From: Confluentibacter citreus | GTDB taxonomy: Bacteria; Bacteroidota; Bacteroidia; Flavobacteriales; Flavobacteriaceae | Length of the DNA stretch: 64,000 nucleotides | Direction: 5' to 3' | Assembly: GCF_002807055.1 (NCBI RefSeq) | Contig: NZ_NIXN01000001.1 | Location: 682,001 to 746,000, forward strand | Shown here: piece after piece, positions 49,796 to 57,193 of the stretch | Position numbering within the stretch: the first letter of the stretch is position 1 | Layout of the letters: each line of letters begins with the position of its first letter | Translations under genes and position numbers: made by a program | Notes under the pieces: generated by a model | Database searches by the model: none | Seen by the model: the letters and a program-made list of their open reading frames with translations, nothing else | What the model was told of the DNA's origin: nothing

Positions 49796-50152
49796 ATGGC
49801 AAGAGACGAACAATTAAAAGAACGCTGGGATTTGGTAGTAAAAAAACTATCCAATCAATTTGCAGATGGGGAAACCTTAGATTTAGATGCCATTATTTAC
49901 CTTATAGGTGTTCAAGAACTTGGGCAGATAGGTATGACATTTAAAAAAGATCAAAAGCTGGATTTAATGCATATTGCCATTTGCAAGCTATTAAAGCCTT
50001 ATGGCTATTACGAACTCGATTTTGTAGATGATGAAGGTTGGCCGCACTATAAAGCATTGGCAACTTTGCCACATTTAAAAGCAGGCGAACAATCGGTTTT
50101 AATGAAGGAAGCCATTGTTAACTATTTTTTGGAAACGGAGTATATTGATTAG
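49796..50152 (+). CDS. Conserved small cytoplasmic protein, unknown function
   Basis: A 118-residue soluble protein without signal or membrane segment. The sequence is coding-like (ARDEQLKERWDLVVKKL, IIYLIGVQELGQIG, LKPYGYYELDFVDDEGWPHY) and looks like a flavobacterial core protein, but I know no function. I chose ATG 49796; the longer frame begins close to the promoter and starts with a hydrophobic stretch unlike the rest. It is divergent from cvpA with overlapping promoters. A palindromic repeat follows the stop. Confidence 0.8.
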   Translation: MARDEQLKERWDLVVKKLSNQFADGETLDLDAIIYLIGVQELGQIGMTFKKDQKLDLMHIAICKLLKPYGYYELDFVDDEGWPHYKALATLPHLKAGEQSVLMKEAIVNYFLETEYID

Positions 50153-50183
50153 GTTTTGTCATTGACTTCGTCGAATCTTCGAT

Positions 50184-50282
50184 TTCCTGTGCAGGCAGGA
50201 ATCCATTAACAATTTAGCTTGTCGTTCTAATCAGATTACTTTTTAAAAGATTACTTTGTCGGTTCCCCCTCGTAATGACGAG
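50184..50282. repeat. Palindromic intergenic repeat before pheS
   Basis: Contains the hairpin TTCCTG/CAGGAA (50184-50201), a direct repeat AGATTACTTT (50233-50242 and 50248-50257) and the hairpin CTCGT/ACGAG (50269-50282). It shares the ATTCCTG-type hairpin word with the element at 28526-28606. It looks like a decayed repeat unit. Confidence 0.6.
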
Positions 50283-50290
50283 AATTTAAT

Positions 50291-50298
50291 TAAATTTG
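50291..50298 (+). promoter_or_regulatory. -7 promoter box (TAAATTTG) of pheS
   Basis: Exact TAnnTTTG match followed by C, 18 bp before the pheS ATG at 50317. Confidence 0.6.
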
Positions 50299-50316
50299 CC
50301 ATCATTTTAGGATGTT

Positions 50317-51336
50317 ATGATAGATAAGATAAAAGAACTTATAGCCGAAGCCGAAGCTTTTACAGCACAATCTAAAGAAGAGATTGAATCTTTCCGAATA
50401 AAATATTTAGGAAAAAAAGGATTGCTTAACGAGTATTTTGCTGAGTTTAAAAATGTGGCAAACGACCAAAAAAAGGAATTCGGACAAGTCATTAACGCAC
50501 TTAAAAAAGCGGCTGAAGACAAAGTCAATGCATTAAAGGAAGAGCTTGAAAGCAAAGAAGTTGTAAAAGGTACTTCTGGTGATTTATCTCGTCCGGGAGA
50601 TCCTATTCAAATAGGAGCACGTCATCCCATTTCTATTGTAAAAAATCAAATGATTGATATCTTTTCAAATATTGGTTTTAACGTGAGTGAAGGACCAGAA
50701 ATTGAAGACGATTGGCATAATTTTACGGCATTAAATTTACCAGAATACCATCCAGCACGTGATATGCAGGATACGTTTTTTATTCAAACCAATCCAGATA
50801 TCTTATTGCGTACGCACACTAGTTCTGTGCAAGTGCGTTACATGGAAAATAACCAACCACCTATTCGCACCATTTCACCAGGGCGCGTTTATAGAAATGA
50901 GGCTATTTCGGCACGATCACATTGCTTTTTCCATCAAGTAGAAGGTTTGTACATTGATAAAGATGTGAGTTTCGCCGACTTAAAACAAACATTACAATAT
51001 TTTACAACCCAAATGTTTGGGAAATCTAAAATACGTTTACGTCCATCCTACTTCCCATTTACGGAACCAAGCGCAGAAATTGATGTGTATTGGGGCTTGG
51101 CAACCGAAACAGATTACCGCATTACAAAAGGCACGGGCTGGTTGGAAATTGGAGGTTGCGGTATGGTAGATCCGAATGTTTTGGAGAACTGTAAAATCGA
51201 TTCTAAAACATATTCTGGTTTTGCTTTTGGTATGGGCATTGACCGTATCGCTATGTTACTTCATCAAATAGGGGATATTCGTTTATTGAGTGAAAATGAT
51301 GTGAGGTTTTTGGAACAATTTAAATCATCCATATAA
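50317..51336 (+). CDS. pheS: Phenylalanyl-tRNA synthetase alpha subunit
   Basis: A 339-residue class II synthetase subunit that forms an alpha2-beta2 enzyme charging tRNA-Phe. It has the N-terminal coiled coil (about 1-90), then the catalytic core with GPEIEDDWHNF, motif 2 (HCFFHQVEGL) and motif 3 (GMGIDRIAML). pheT, for the beta subunit, is not adjacent, as in other Bacteroidetes. The Rrf2 regulator gene starts 3 bp after the stop and is probably read from the same promoter. Confidence 0.97.
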   Translation: MIDKIKELIAEAEAFTAQSKEEIESFRIKYLGKKGLLNEYFAEFKNVANDQKKEFGQVINALKKAAEDKVNALKEELESKEVVKGTSGDLSRPGDPIQIGARHPISIVKNQMIDIFSNIGFNVSEGPEIEDDWHNFTALNLPEYHPARDMQDTFFIQTNPDILLRTHTSSVQVRYMENNQPPIRTISPGRVYRNEAISARSHCFFHQVEGLYIDKDVSFADLKQTLQYFTTQMFGKSKIRLRPSYFPFTEPSAEIDVYWGLATETDYRITKGTGWLEIGGCGMVDPNVLENCKIDSKTYSGFAFGMGIDRIAMLLHQIGDIRLLSENDVRFLEQFKSSI

Positions 51337-51339
51337 AGT

Positions 51340-51753
51340 ATGCTCACTAAACGGACAAAGTATGCCATTAAAACCTTGATATATCTTTATGAAAATGAAG
51401 TTGATAACAAACCAGTTTCAGCTAAGTCCATATCAGAGCATGAAAACATACCGTTTAAGTTTTTAGAGAAAATACTCAGAGAATTACGTCAGCACCGCCT
51501 TATAAAAAGCGAACGTGGAGCCGTTGGAGGATACCGTTTTTTAAAACCAGCAAATACAATTACAGTTGCAGATATTATGCGAATCATTGATGGCCCCATC
51601 GCCCTTATTCCATGTGTTTCAGAGAATTTTTATCAAAAGTGTGATGAATGTATTGATGAAGAAACCTGTAAACTAAGACTCTTATTTAGAGACCTTCGAG
51701 ATAAAATGCTTCCCGTTCTTGAAGAAACCATTGTAGATTTATCTAAAAAATAA
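51340..51753 (+). CDS. Rrf2 family transcriptional regulator with four-Cys motif
   Basis: A 137-residue winged-helix regulator (MLTKRTKYAIKTLIYL, KFLEKILRELRQHRLIKSERG). The regulatory loop carries four cysteines, C92, C101, C104 and C110 (spacing 8-2-5), unlike the three-Cys pattern of IscR (92, 98, 104), so Fe-S binding is possible but not certain. Other Rrf2 proteins (CymR, CysR-like) control sulfur uptake. The next two transcription units, a TonB receptor and a TauE/SafE permease, share a two-part upstream signature, making this the obvious candidate regulator. It seems to be co-transcribed with pheS, which is unusual. Confidence 0.9.
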   Translation: MLTKRTKYAIKTLIYLYENEVDNKPVSAKSISEHENIPFKFLEKILRELRQHRLIKSERGAVGGYRFLKPANTITVADIMRIIDGPIALIPCVSENFYQKCDECIDEETCKLRLLFRDLRDKMLPVLEETIVDLSKK

Positions 51754-51768
51754 AGTTTAAACAATTAA

Positions 51769-51790
51769 TCCCTACTTATTTGGCAGGAAT
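51769..51790 (+). promoter_or_regulatory. Shared element 1, copy A (candidate Rrf2 operator)
   Basis: Reads TCCCTACTTATTT, then GGC, then AGGAAT; an interrupted inverted repeat. The same element occurs at 54426-54447 with two base changes. It ends 11 bp before the -7 box, so it covers the -33 region. Confidence 0.7.
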
Positions 51791-51801
51791 AATTTAATTT
51801 A

Positions 51802-51809
51802 TATATTTG
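51802..51809 (+). promoter_or_regulatory. -7 promoter box (TATATTTG) of TonB receptor gene
   Basis: Exact TAnnTTTG match followed by C, exactly 11 bp after shared element 1; the same spacing is seen before the TauE/SafE gene. Confidence 0.7.
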
Positions 51810-51819
51810 CTAATAAATC

Positions 51820-51851
51820 ATACTAACAAGGTATGATAAGTATAAATTAAA
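51820..51851 (+). promoter_or_regulatory. Shared element 2, copy A (5' leader element)
   Basis: The leader contains CATACT-AACAA-GGTATG, able to form a 6-bp stem, followed by ATAAG and ATAAATTAAA. It is nearly identical to 54475-54506 and lies just after the predicted transcription start. Confidence 0.65.
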
Positions 51852-51857
51852 ATTATT

Positions 51858-54407
51858 ATGAAGACAAAAAACTTTATTATTCAGCTTACATTCATTTTTG
51901 CAGTACAATTTGCTTTTCCTCAACACACTATTTCAGGATATGTTTATGATGAATCAACGAACGAACCTCTATCTGGGGCAAGTATTTTAATAAGAGAGAC
52001 TACCAATGGTGTTATTACTGGCATTGATGGAAGTTTTAAAATTGATACCAGAGGCACATTGCCCTTATTTCTTGATATTTCTTATTTAGGCTTTGAAAGT
52101 AAAGCGGTAGAATTAACAGAATGGATTGATGTAGAGGTTTACTTAAAGCCTAAAAGTGCAGATTTAAATGAAGTGGTTGTGACCGCTAGAAGACGAACAG
52201 AAACAGCTCAAAACATACCCATTCCCATATCGATAGTTGGAGGTGCTAAGATAGAAGACGCTGGCGCATTTAACGTAAACTTGGTAAAGGAATTGGTTCC
52301 ATCAGTGCAACTTTACAGTTCCAATCCACGAAATACGGGGATTAACATTAGAGGTTTGGGTTCTCCATTCGGCCTTACCAACGATGGTCTTGATCCTGGT
52401 GTAGGATTCTATGTAGATGGTGTTTATTATGCACGTCCAGCCGTCGCAACATTGGATTTTATTGATATTGATCGTATTGAAGTATTGCGTGGTCCGCAGG
52501 GAACACTTTTTGGAAAGAATACCACCGCAGGAGCATTTAATATCACGACTCGAAAAGCAAGTTTCACTCCTGGAGCGAACTTCGAGGTAAGTTATGGTAA
52601 TTATGGCTTTATTCAAGCCAAAGCTTCAGTAACTGGCGGTATCATTAAAGATAAACTTGCTGTCAGGGTATCTTTTTCAGGAACACAACGGGATGGTAAT
52701 ATTTATAACATCGCCAAAGATGAATACGTTAACGACATCAATAACTTAGGGTTTAGAGGTCAATTACTCTTTGCGCCTAGTGATAAAATAAAAATCACGT
52801 TCATTGGTGATAATACCCGACAAAATCCGAACGGGTTTGCACAGGTTGTTGCTGGTGTGGTTCAAACCCAACGTGCTGATTATCGTCAGTTCAATAACAT
52901 TATTGCTGATCTGAACTATACCTTACCAAGCGCCAATGCTTTTGATAGAGTTATAGACCATGATACCCCTTGGCGATCACTTAACGAATTGGGAGGTGTT
53001 TCGCTGAATGCGGATTTTAAATTAGGAAAAGGCACACTTACTTCTACAACAGCTTGGAGATATTGGAATTGGGGACCATCAAATGATAGGGATTTCACTG
53101 GATTACAAGCATTGGCGAAATCCCAAAATCCTGCTAAGCATGAAAATTGGTCACAAGAGATTCGCTATGCGGGTGAAATCTCATCTAAACTAAGTGGGGT
53201 GGTAGGGTTGTTTTTTATAGACCAAGAAGTGAAAATTGATGGAACTGAAGAATCGGGTTCAGCACAATGGCGTTTTTCACAAAATACCACAAGTTCAAAT
53301 TGGCAAACACCGGGCTTATTTGAAGGTTATGGGATTAGAACGGATGCCTCCATTAAGTCTTCCAGTGCTGCCGTTTTCGCAAATATAGATTGGGCGGTAA
53401 CAGATAAGTTACACATATTATCGGGGGTCAGATTTAATTACGATGAAAAAGAAGTATATTACAACAGGATTACTTACGGAGGTTTAGAGACAACTGATCC
53501 AGCTTTATTGGCTTTAAAACGCGTGGTATATACTGATCAATTTTTTGAAACGGGCGCAGATGAAAACAACTTTACCTATCAATTGACGGCCTCCTATAAG
53601 GTTACCGATAAAATTAATGCCTATGCTACCTACTCCACAAGTTACAAACCAGTGGGGGTAAACGTTGCTGGGTTACCCGTTATTGATGGTGCCGTGGCCG
53701 TAGATTTGGGAACCATCAGACCAGAATACGTGAAACATATAGAATTAGGTGTGAAAACATCTCCAGCAAAGAATATTACTTTAAATGCGACTTTCTTTAA
53801 CACAGATATTGAAGATTACCAAGCGAACGTACAGGCCGCTCAATTAGGGGTTAATAGAGGTTATATTGCCAATGCAGAAAAAGTAAATTCAAAAGGAGCG
53901 GAATTGGATGCTAATGTAAGGGTTAACAGTAGTTTGAGTTTTAACTTAGCGGTAACTTATACCGATGCTACATATGAAAAGTTCACCAATGCACCAGTGC
54001 CACTAGAAGAGGTTGGCAGCGCTCAAGCCTATAAAGATATTTCTGGTGGTAGATTACCTGGTATTTCTAAATGGGCGGGATCTTTTGGAGGTGAAGTTAC
54101 TTCTAATAGCACGGATTTTTTAAGTCAAGATGGTAAGTTTTTCTTAGGATTCGATTCCTTTCTTCGTTCAGAATTTTCATCAAGTCCATCACCATCACAA
54201 TTCTTAAACATACCTGGGTATGGCTTAGTAAATGCTAGGGCAGGATTCCGAGCCATAGAAGGTCTTTCCTTATTTGTTTGGGCACGTAATTTATTGGATA
54301 AAGATTATTACGAGCAATTATTAGTTGCTGGAGGTAGTGCAGGACATTATGCAGCAGTATTGGGAGACCCAGGAACGTATGGGTTAACACTTAGATATTC
54401 TTTTTAA
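51858..54407 (+). CDS. TonB-dependent receptor, candidate sulfur-compound uptake
   Basis: An 849-residue outer-membrane transporter. A signal peptide (about 1-21) is followed by a carboxypeptidase-regulatory-like domain (23-95), a TonB-contact-like linker (LNEVVVTARRR), the plug (about 120-235, with RIEVLRGPQGTLFGKNTTAG) and a long barrel ending in a terminal Phe (LTLRYSF). The plug is of the type seen in stand-alone FecA/FyuA-like receptors, not SusC, and no SusD partner follows. The upstream region carries the same two elements and promoter geometry as the TauE/SafE gene, and an Rrf2 regulator lies just before. This suggests uptake of a sulfur compound; that is inference. Confidence 0.93.
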   Translation: MKTKNFIIQLTFIFAVQFAFPQHTISGYVYDESTNEPLSGASILIRETTNGVITGIDGSFKIDTRGTLPLFLDISYLGFESKAVELTEWIDVEVYLKPKSADLNEVVVTARRRTETAQNIPIPISIVGGAKIEDAGAFNVNLVKELVPSVQLYSSNPRNTGINIRGLGSPFGLTNDGLDPGVGFYVDGVYYARPAVATLDFIDIDRIEVLRGPQGTLFGKNTTAGAFNITTRKASFTPGANFEVSYGNYGFIQAKASVTGGIIKDKLAVRVSFSGTQRDGNIYNIAKDEYVNDINNLGFRGQLLFAPSDKIKITFIGDNTRQNPNGFAQVVAGVVQTQRADYRQFNNIIADLNYTLPSANAFDRVIDHDTPWRSLNELGGVSLNADFKLGKGTLTSTTAWRYWNWGPSNDRDFTGLQALAKSQNPAKHENWSQEIRYAGEISSKLSGVVGLFFIDQEVKIDGTEESGSAQWRFSQNTTSSNWQTPGLFEGYGIRTDASIKSSSAAVFANIDWAVTDKLHILSGVRFNYDEKEVYYNRITYGGLETTDPALLALKRVVYTDQFFETGADENNFTYQLTASYKVTDKINAYATYSTSYKPVGVNVAGLPVIDGAVAVDLGTIRPEYVKHIELGVKTSPAKNITLNATFFNTDIEDYQANVQAAQLGVNRGYIANAEKVNSKGAELDANVRVNSSLSFNLAVTYTDATYEKFTNAPVPLEEVGSAQAYKDISGGRLPGISKWAGSFGGEVTSNSTDFLSQDGKFFLGFDSFLRSEFSSSPSPSQFLNIPGYGLVNARAGFRAIEGLSLFVWARNLLDKDYYEQLLVAGGSAGHYAAVLGDPGTYGLTLRYSF

Positions 54408-54425
54408 ATAATAATCAAACAAAAA

Positions 54426-54447
54426 TCCCTACTTATTTTGTAGGAAT
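54426..54447 (+). promoter_or_regulatory. Shared element 1, copy B (candidate Rrf2 operator)
   Basis: Reads TCCCTACTTATTT, then TGT, then AGGAAT; here the inner halves CCTAC and GTAGG form a perfect inverted repeat with a 7-nt centre. It ends 11 bp before the -7 box, exactly as in copy A. Confidence 0.72.
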
Positions 54448-54458
54448 TAAAAAAAATG

Positions 54459-54466
54459 TATTTTTG
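54459..54466 (+). promoter_or_regulatory. -7 promoter box (TATTTTTG) of TauE/SafE gene
   Basis: Exact TAnnTTTG match followed by C, 11 bp after shared element 1 and 50 bp before the ATG at 54517. Confidence 0.7.
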
Positions 54467-54474
54467 CTTAAATT

Positions 54475-54506
54475 ATACTAAAAAGGTATGATAAGGATAA
54501 ATTAAA
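54475..54506 (+). promoter_or_regulatory. Shared element 2, copy B (5' leader element)
   Basis: ATACTAAAAAGGTATG, then ATAAGG and ATAAATTAAA. It matches copy A at almost every position and can form a short AUAC/GUAU stem in the mRNA. Confidence 0.65.
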
Positions 54507-54516
54507 TAAGCACTTC

Positions 54517-55380
54517 ATGGAAAAAATTAAATTAAAACATATTACACTAGTTATTGTGGCTCTAAAGCTTCTGTTAATTTCTATAGTGCTTATTAAGTAT
54601 TTACCAAATGCATCCGCAGATGATTTAACATTCAATCAGACCTTTTTTTGGTTTTTGTTAGCGGGTTTTTTGGCGCAGACAGTTGATGGTGCATTGGGTA
54701 TGGCTTATGGCGTAACGTCCAATTCTGTTTTGCTAGGGTTTGGATTATCACCTAAACTAGCTTCTGCAGCCGTACATACGGCTGAAGTGTTTACTACAGG
54801 AGTATCAGGATTGTCCCATATCAGGTTTGGTAATTTTAATAAATCATTGTTTTTAAAGATTGTAGTTCCAGGTGTATTGAGTGCTTCTTTAGGGGCTTTT
54901 TTATTGGGGGCGGTTATCGATGGTAATATTATAAAACCCTATGTTAGTACGTATTTACTTATTTTAGGAGTCATTATTTTATTGAAGGCCTTCAAAAAAA
55001 GCATAAAAACAGAAACTAATTTAAAAAACGCCTCTATTTATGCAATGTTTGGAGGTTTTTTAGACGCGATTGGTGGCGGTGGTTGGGGGCCTATTGTAAC
55101 TTCCAATTTAATAAAACAAGGAAATACACCTAGTATCATTATAGGAACGGTAAATACAGCTGAATTTTTTGTGACCTATTTTAGTGCTGGAATTCTAATT
55201 TATTTTACTGGCATACAAAGCTGGCAAATTATTCTGGGTCTTATTGTTGGGGGCACATTAGCAGCACCGTTCGGGGCGTATATTGCTAAAAGATTGCCTA
55301 CTAAAACCATGATGATCATTGTTGGAGTTTTAATCATATTGACATCAATCTATACGCTTTCAAACATTATTTTTTCTTAA
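54517..55380 (+). CDS. TauE/SafE family permease
   Basis: A 287-residue inner-membrane protein with about eight membrane helices. Both halves carry the TauE/SafE repeat motif: GALGMAYGVTSNSVLLGFG (about 60-80) and the later FGGFLDAIGGGGWGPIVTSNL (shown in part; about 180-200). Family members move sulfite, sulfonates or thiosulfate-type anions, in either direction. The matched promoter signature with the upstream TonB receptor gene points to a joint sulfur role: receptor at the outer membrane, permease at the inner membrane. No sulfonate-degrading enzyme is nearby. Confidence 0.93.
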   Translation: MEKIKLKHITLVIVALKLLLISIVLIKYLPNASADDLTFNQTFFWFLLAGFLAQTVDGALGMAYGVTSNSVLLGFGLSPKLASAAVHTAEVFTTGVSGLSHIRFGNFNKSLFLKIVVPGVLSASLGAFLLGAVIDGNIIKPYVSTYLLILGVIILLKAFKKSIKTETNLKNASIYAMFGGFLDAIGGGGWGPIVTSNLIKQGNTPSIIIGTVNTAEFFVTYFSAGILIYFTGIQSWQIILGLIVGGTLAAPFGAYIAKRLPTKTMMIIVGVLIILTSIYTLSNIIFS

Positions 55381-55427
55381 TAAATTATGGAATAACTTCA
55401 ACCTAGCATTTTCAAATTTAGAAATGT

Positions 55428-55469
55428 TTAAATAAAATGACCGATAATTATATCGGTCATTTTATTTAA
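55428..55469 (+). terminator. Terminator after TauE/SafE gene
   Basis: Perfect 19-bp arms (55428-55446 and 55451-55469) around the loop ATTA, with core TGACCGATA/TATCGGTCA and A/T-rich ends. It can work in both directions. Confidence 0.85.
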
Positions 55470-55489
55470 CAATTATTTAACTTCGTTTA

Positions 55490-55507
55490 GTTCGGTTAAA
55501 AACGAAC
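55490..55507. promoter_or_regulatory. Candidate operator of the GbsR/MarR-like regulator
   Basis: GTTCGGTTAAAAACGAAC matches its own reverse complement at 14 of 18 positions (GTTCGnTT...AAnCGAAC). It ends 6 bp before the -7 box at 55514, so it fills the core promoter. An overlapping TTCGTTT/AAACGAA pair extends it upstream. Confidence 0.68.
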
Positions 55508-55513
55508 CTTCAT

Positions 55514-55521
55514 TATTTTTG
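55514..55521 (+). promoter_or_regulatory. -7 promoter box (TATTTTTG) of RND efflux operon
   Basis: Exact TAnnTTTG match followed by C, 16 bp before the regulator's ATG at 55538. Confidence 0.65.
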
Positions 55522-55537
55522 CACCTAAATTTTTTTT

Positions 55538-56038
55538 ATGAACCATAATGTTTGTACTCAAAAGCAAGCCTTAGTTGAAAAGCTAGGGGTTCTTATAGAG
55601 AATAAAGAACAATTGGCTCCTGTTGCCGCCCGTATTTTATCTTATATCATATTAACAGGAAAGGTAGGAACAACCTTTGAAGATTTAGTAACAAAACTTT
55701 GTGCTAGTAAAAGCACAATTTCTACACATTTAAATCACCTGCAAGATTTAAAGAAAATCGTCTATTTCACGAAGGCGGGAGACCGCAAAAAGTATTTTGT
55801 AATGAACAGTGATAACATCATTCAAAACATTGATGCGATTATAGAAACTTGGTCTTTACAAAAACAATTACATATGGAAATCAAAGAATATAAAGAAGCC
55901 ATGAATTCAAAAACTACTGATGAAACTTCAAAATTCGATTTAGATTTTCATGATAATTATATTCAGTTTTTGGATGAAGCCACCAAGTCCATTTTAGAAT
56001 TAAAAACAAAAATCACCAATAACATAAGTAAAATCTAA
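55538..56038 (+). CDS. GbsR/MarR-like transcriptional regulator
   Basis: A 166-residue winged-helix protein (LCASKSTISTHLNHLQDLKKIVYF recognition region, shown in part) with a C-terminal helical dimerisation part of about 70 residues. The LAPVAARILSYIILTG opening is typical of GbsR-type proteins. It is the first gene of a four-gene series with an RND pump, 9 bp before the adaptor gene, with a palindrome in its own promoter. It probably represses the operon and itself. The inducing compound is unknown. Confidence 0.88.
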   Translation: MNHNVCTQKQALVEKLGVLIENKEQLAPVAARILSYIILTGKVGTTFEDLVTKLCASKSTISTHLNHLQDLKKIVYFTKAGDRKKYFVMNSDNIIQNIDAIIETWSLQKQLHMEIKEYKEAMNSKTTDETSKFDLDFHDNYIQFLDEATKSILELKTKITNNISKI

Positions 56039-56047
56039 CACTATAAA

Positions 56048-57181
56048 ATGAAAAATATCAACCTAAAATCAATAATAATTCCAAGTTTAGCACTGTTTCT
56101 GTTAGTAAGTTGTGGAAACAATAATGGAAACCAACAGCAAGCAGCGCAAATGCCGCCTACGTTTCCTGTATCCCAACTGGAAAGTAAAACAGTCACTGGT
56201 TTTCAAGAATATCCCACTAATATTGAAGGCATCATAAACAGTCATGTAAGGGCAAAAGTATCTGGATACATCCAAAAAGTATATGTAGATGAAGGCCAGA
56301 AAGTACAAAAAGGACAAATCTTGTTTAAATTGGAAACGCAGTCTTTAAGTCAAGACGCTGGTGCGGCCAAAGCACGGATTAATGTTGCCCAAGTGGAGGT
56401 TGATAAATTAATTCCTCTGGTAGAAAAAAACATCATCAGCCCAGTGCAATTAGAAACTGCTAAAGCCAATTTAGCACAAGCCAAAGCGAATTATAGCAGT
56501 ATTTCAGCAAATATTGATTATGCCACGGTAAAAAGTCCTGTTAACGGTTATGTAGGTGCTATTAATTTCAGGGAAGGTTCTTTAGTAAGTCCGAATGATG
56601 CGACACCACTAACAACGGTCAGTGATATTCAACAAGTCTATGCGTTTTTTAATTTGAATGAGTCCGATTATTTAAACTTTTTGGAAAATACCATAGGGAA
56701 AAATTTAGATGAAAAAATAAAGAATTTTCCAGAGGTGAGTTTATTATTAGCTAACGGAAACACCTATCCTGAAAAAGGTAAAATCCAAACAAGTACAGGG
56801 CAAATAAACCGAAATACTGGAACCGTAAGTTTTAGGGCGGTGTTTAATAATCCGAATCAATTATTAACAAATGGTAATAGCGGTAGGATTCAAATTCCTG
56901 TAGTTTATGAAAATGCCATAGTGGTGCCTCAAGCGTCAACAATAGATCAACAAGGGCATATATTGCTTTTTAAAGTTGGAGAAAACAACACGGTTATATC
57001 TTCATTAATTACTATTAAAGGACGTGTTGATAATCTGTATGTTGTGGAATCAGGCGTAAAAGCAGGCGATAAAATTGTGGTAAATGGAATTGGAAAGTTA
57101 AGAAACGATATGCCCATTACGCCACAAAACGTTTCTTTCGATAGTATTGTTAAGCCGATTAGTCCATTATTTAAAAACTAG
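56048..57181 (+). CDS. RND efflux periplasmic adaptor (membrane fusion) lipoprotein
   Basis: A 377-residue adaptor joining the inner-membrane pump to the outer-membrane channel. Lipobox LLVSC gives a lipidated Cys near residue 22. Order: lipoyl half (SHVRAKVSGYIQKVYVDEGQ), a short helical hairpin (about 95-145), second lipoyl half (ATVKSPVNGYVGAI), beta-barrel and membrane-proximal domain (VVPQASTIDQQGHIL). The hairpin is of the length found in AcrA-type adaptors. It is 12 bp before the pump gene. Confidence 0.95.
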   Translation: MKNINLKSIIIPSLALFLLVSCGNNNGNQQQAAQMPPTFPVSQLESKTVTGFQEYPTNIEGIINSHVRAKVSGYIQKVYVDEGQKVQKGQILFKLETQSLSQDAGAAKARINVAQVEVDKLIPLVEKNIISPVQLETAKANLAQAKANYSSISANIDYATVKSPVNGYVGAINFREGSLVSPNDATPLTTVSDIQQVYAFFNLNESDYLNFLENTIGKNLDEKIKNFPEVSLLLANGNTYPEKGKIQTSTGQINRNTGTVSFRAVFNNPNQLLTNGNSGRIQIPVVYENAIVVPQASTIDQQGHILLFKVGENNTVISSLITIKGRVDNLYVVESGVKAGDKIVVNGIGKLRNDMPITPQNVSFDSIVKPISPLFKN

Positions 57182-57193
57182 AACCTTCTCATT

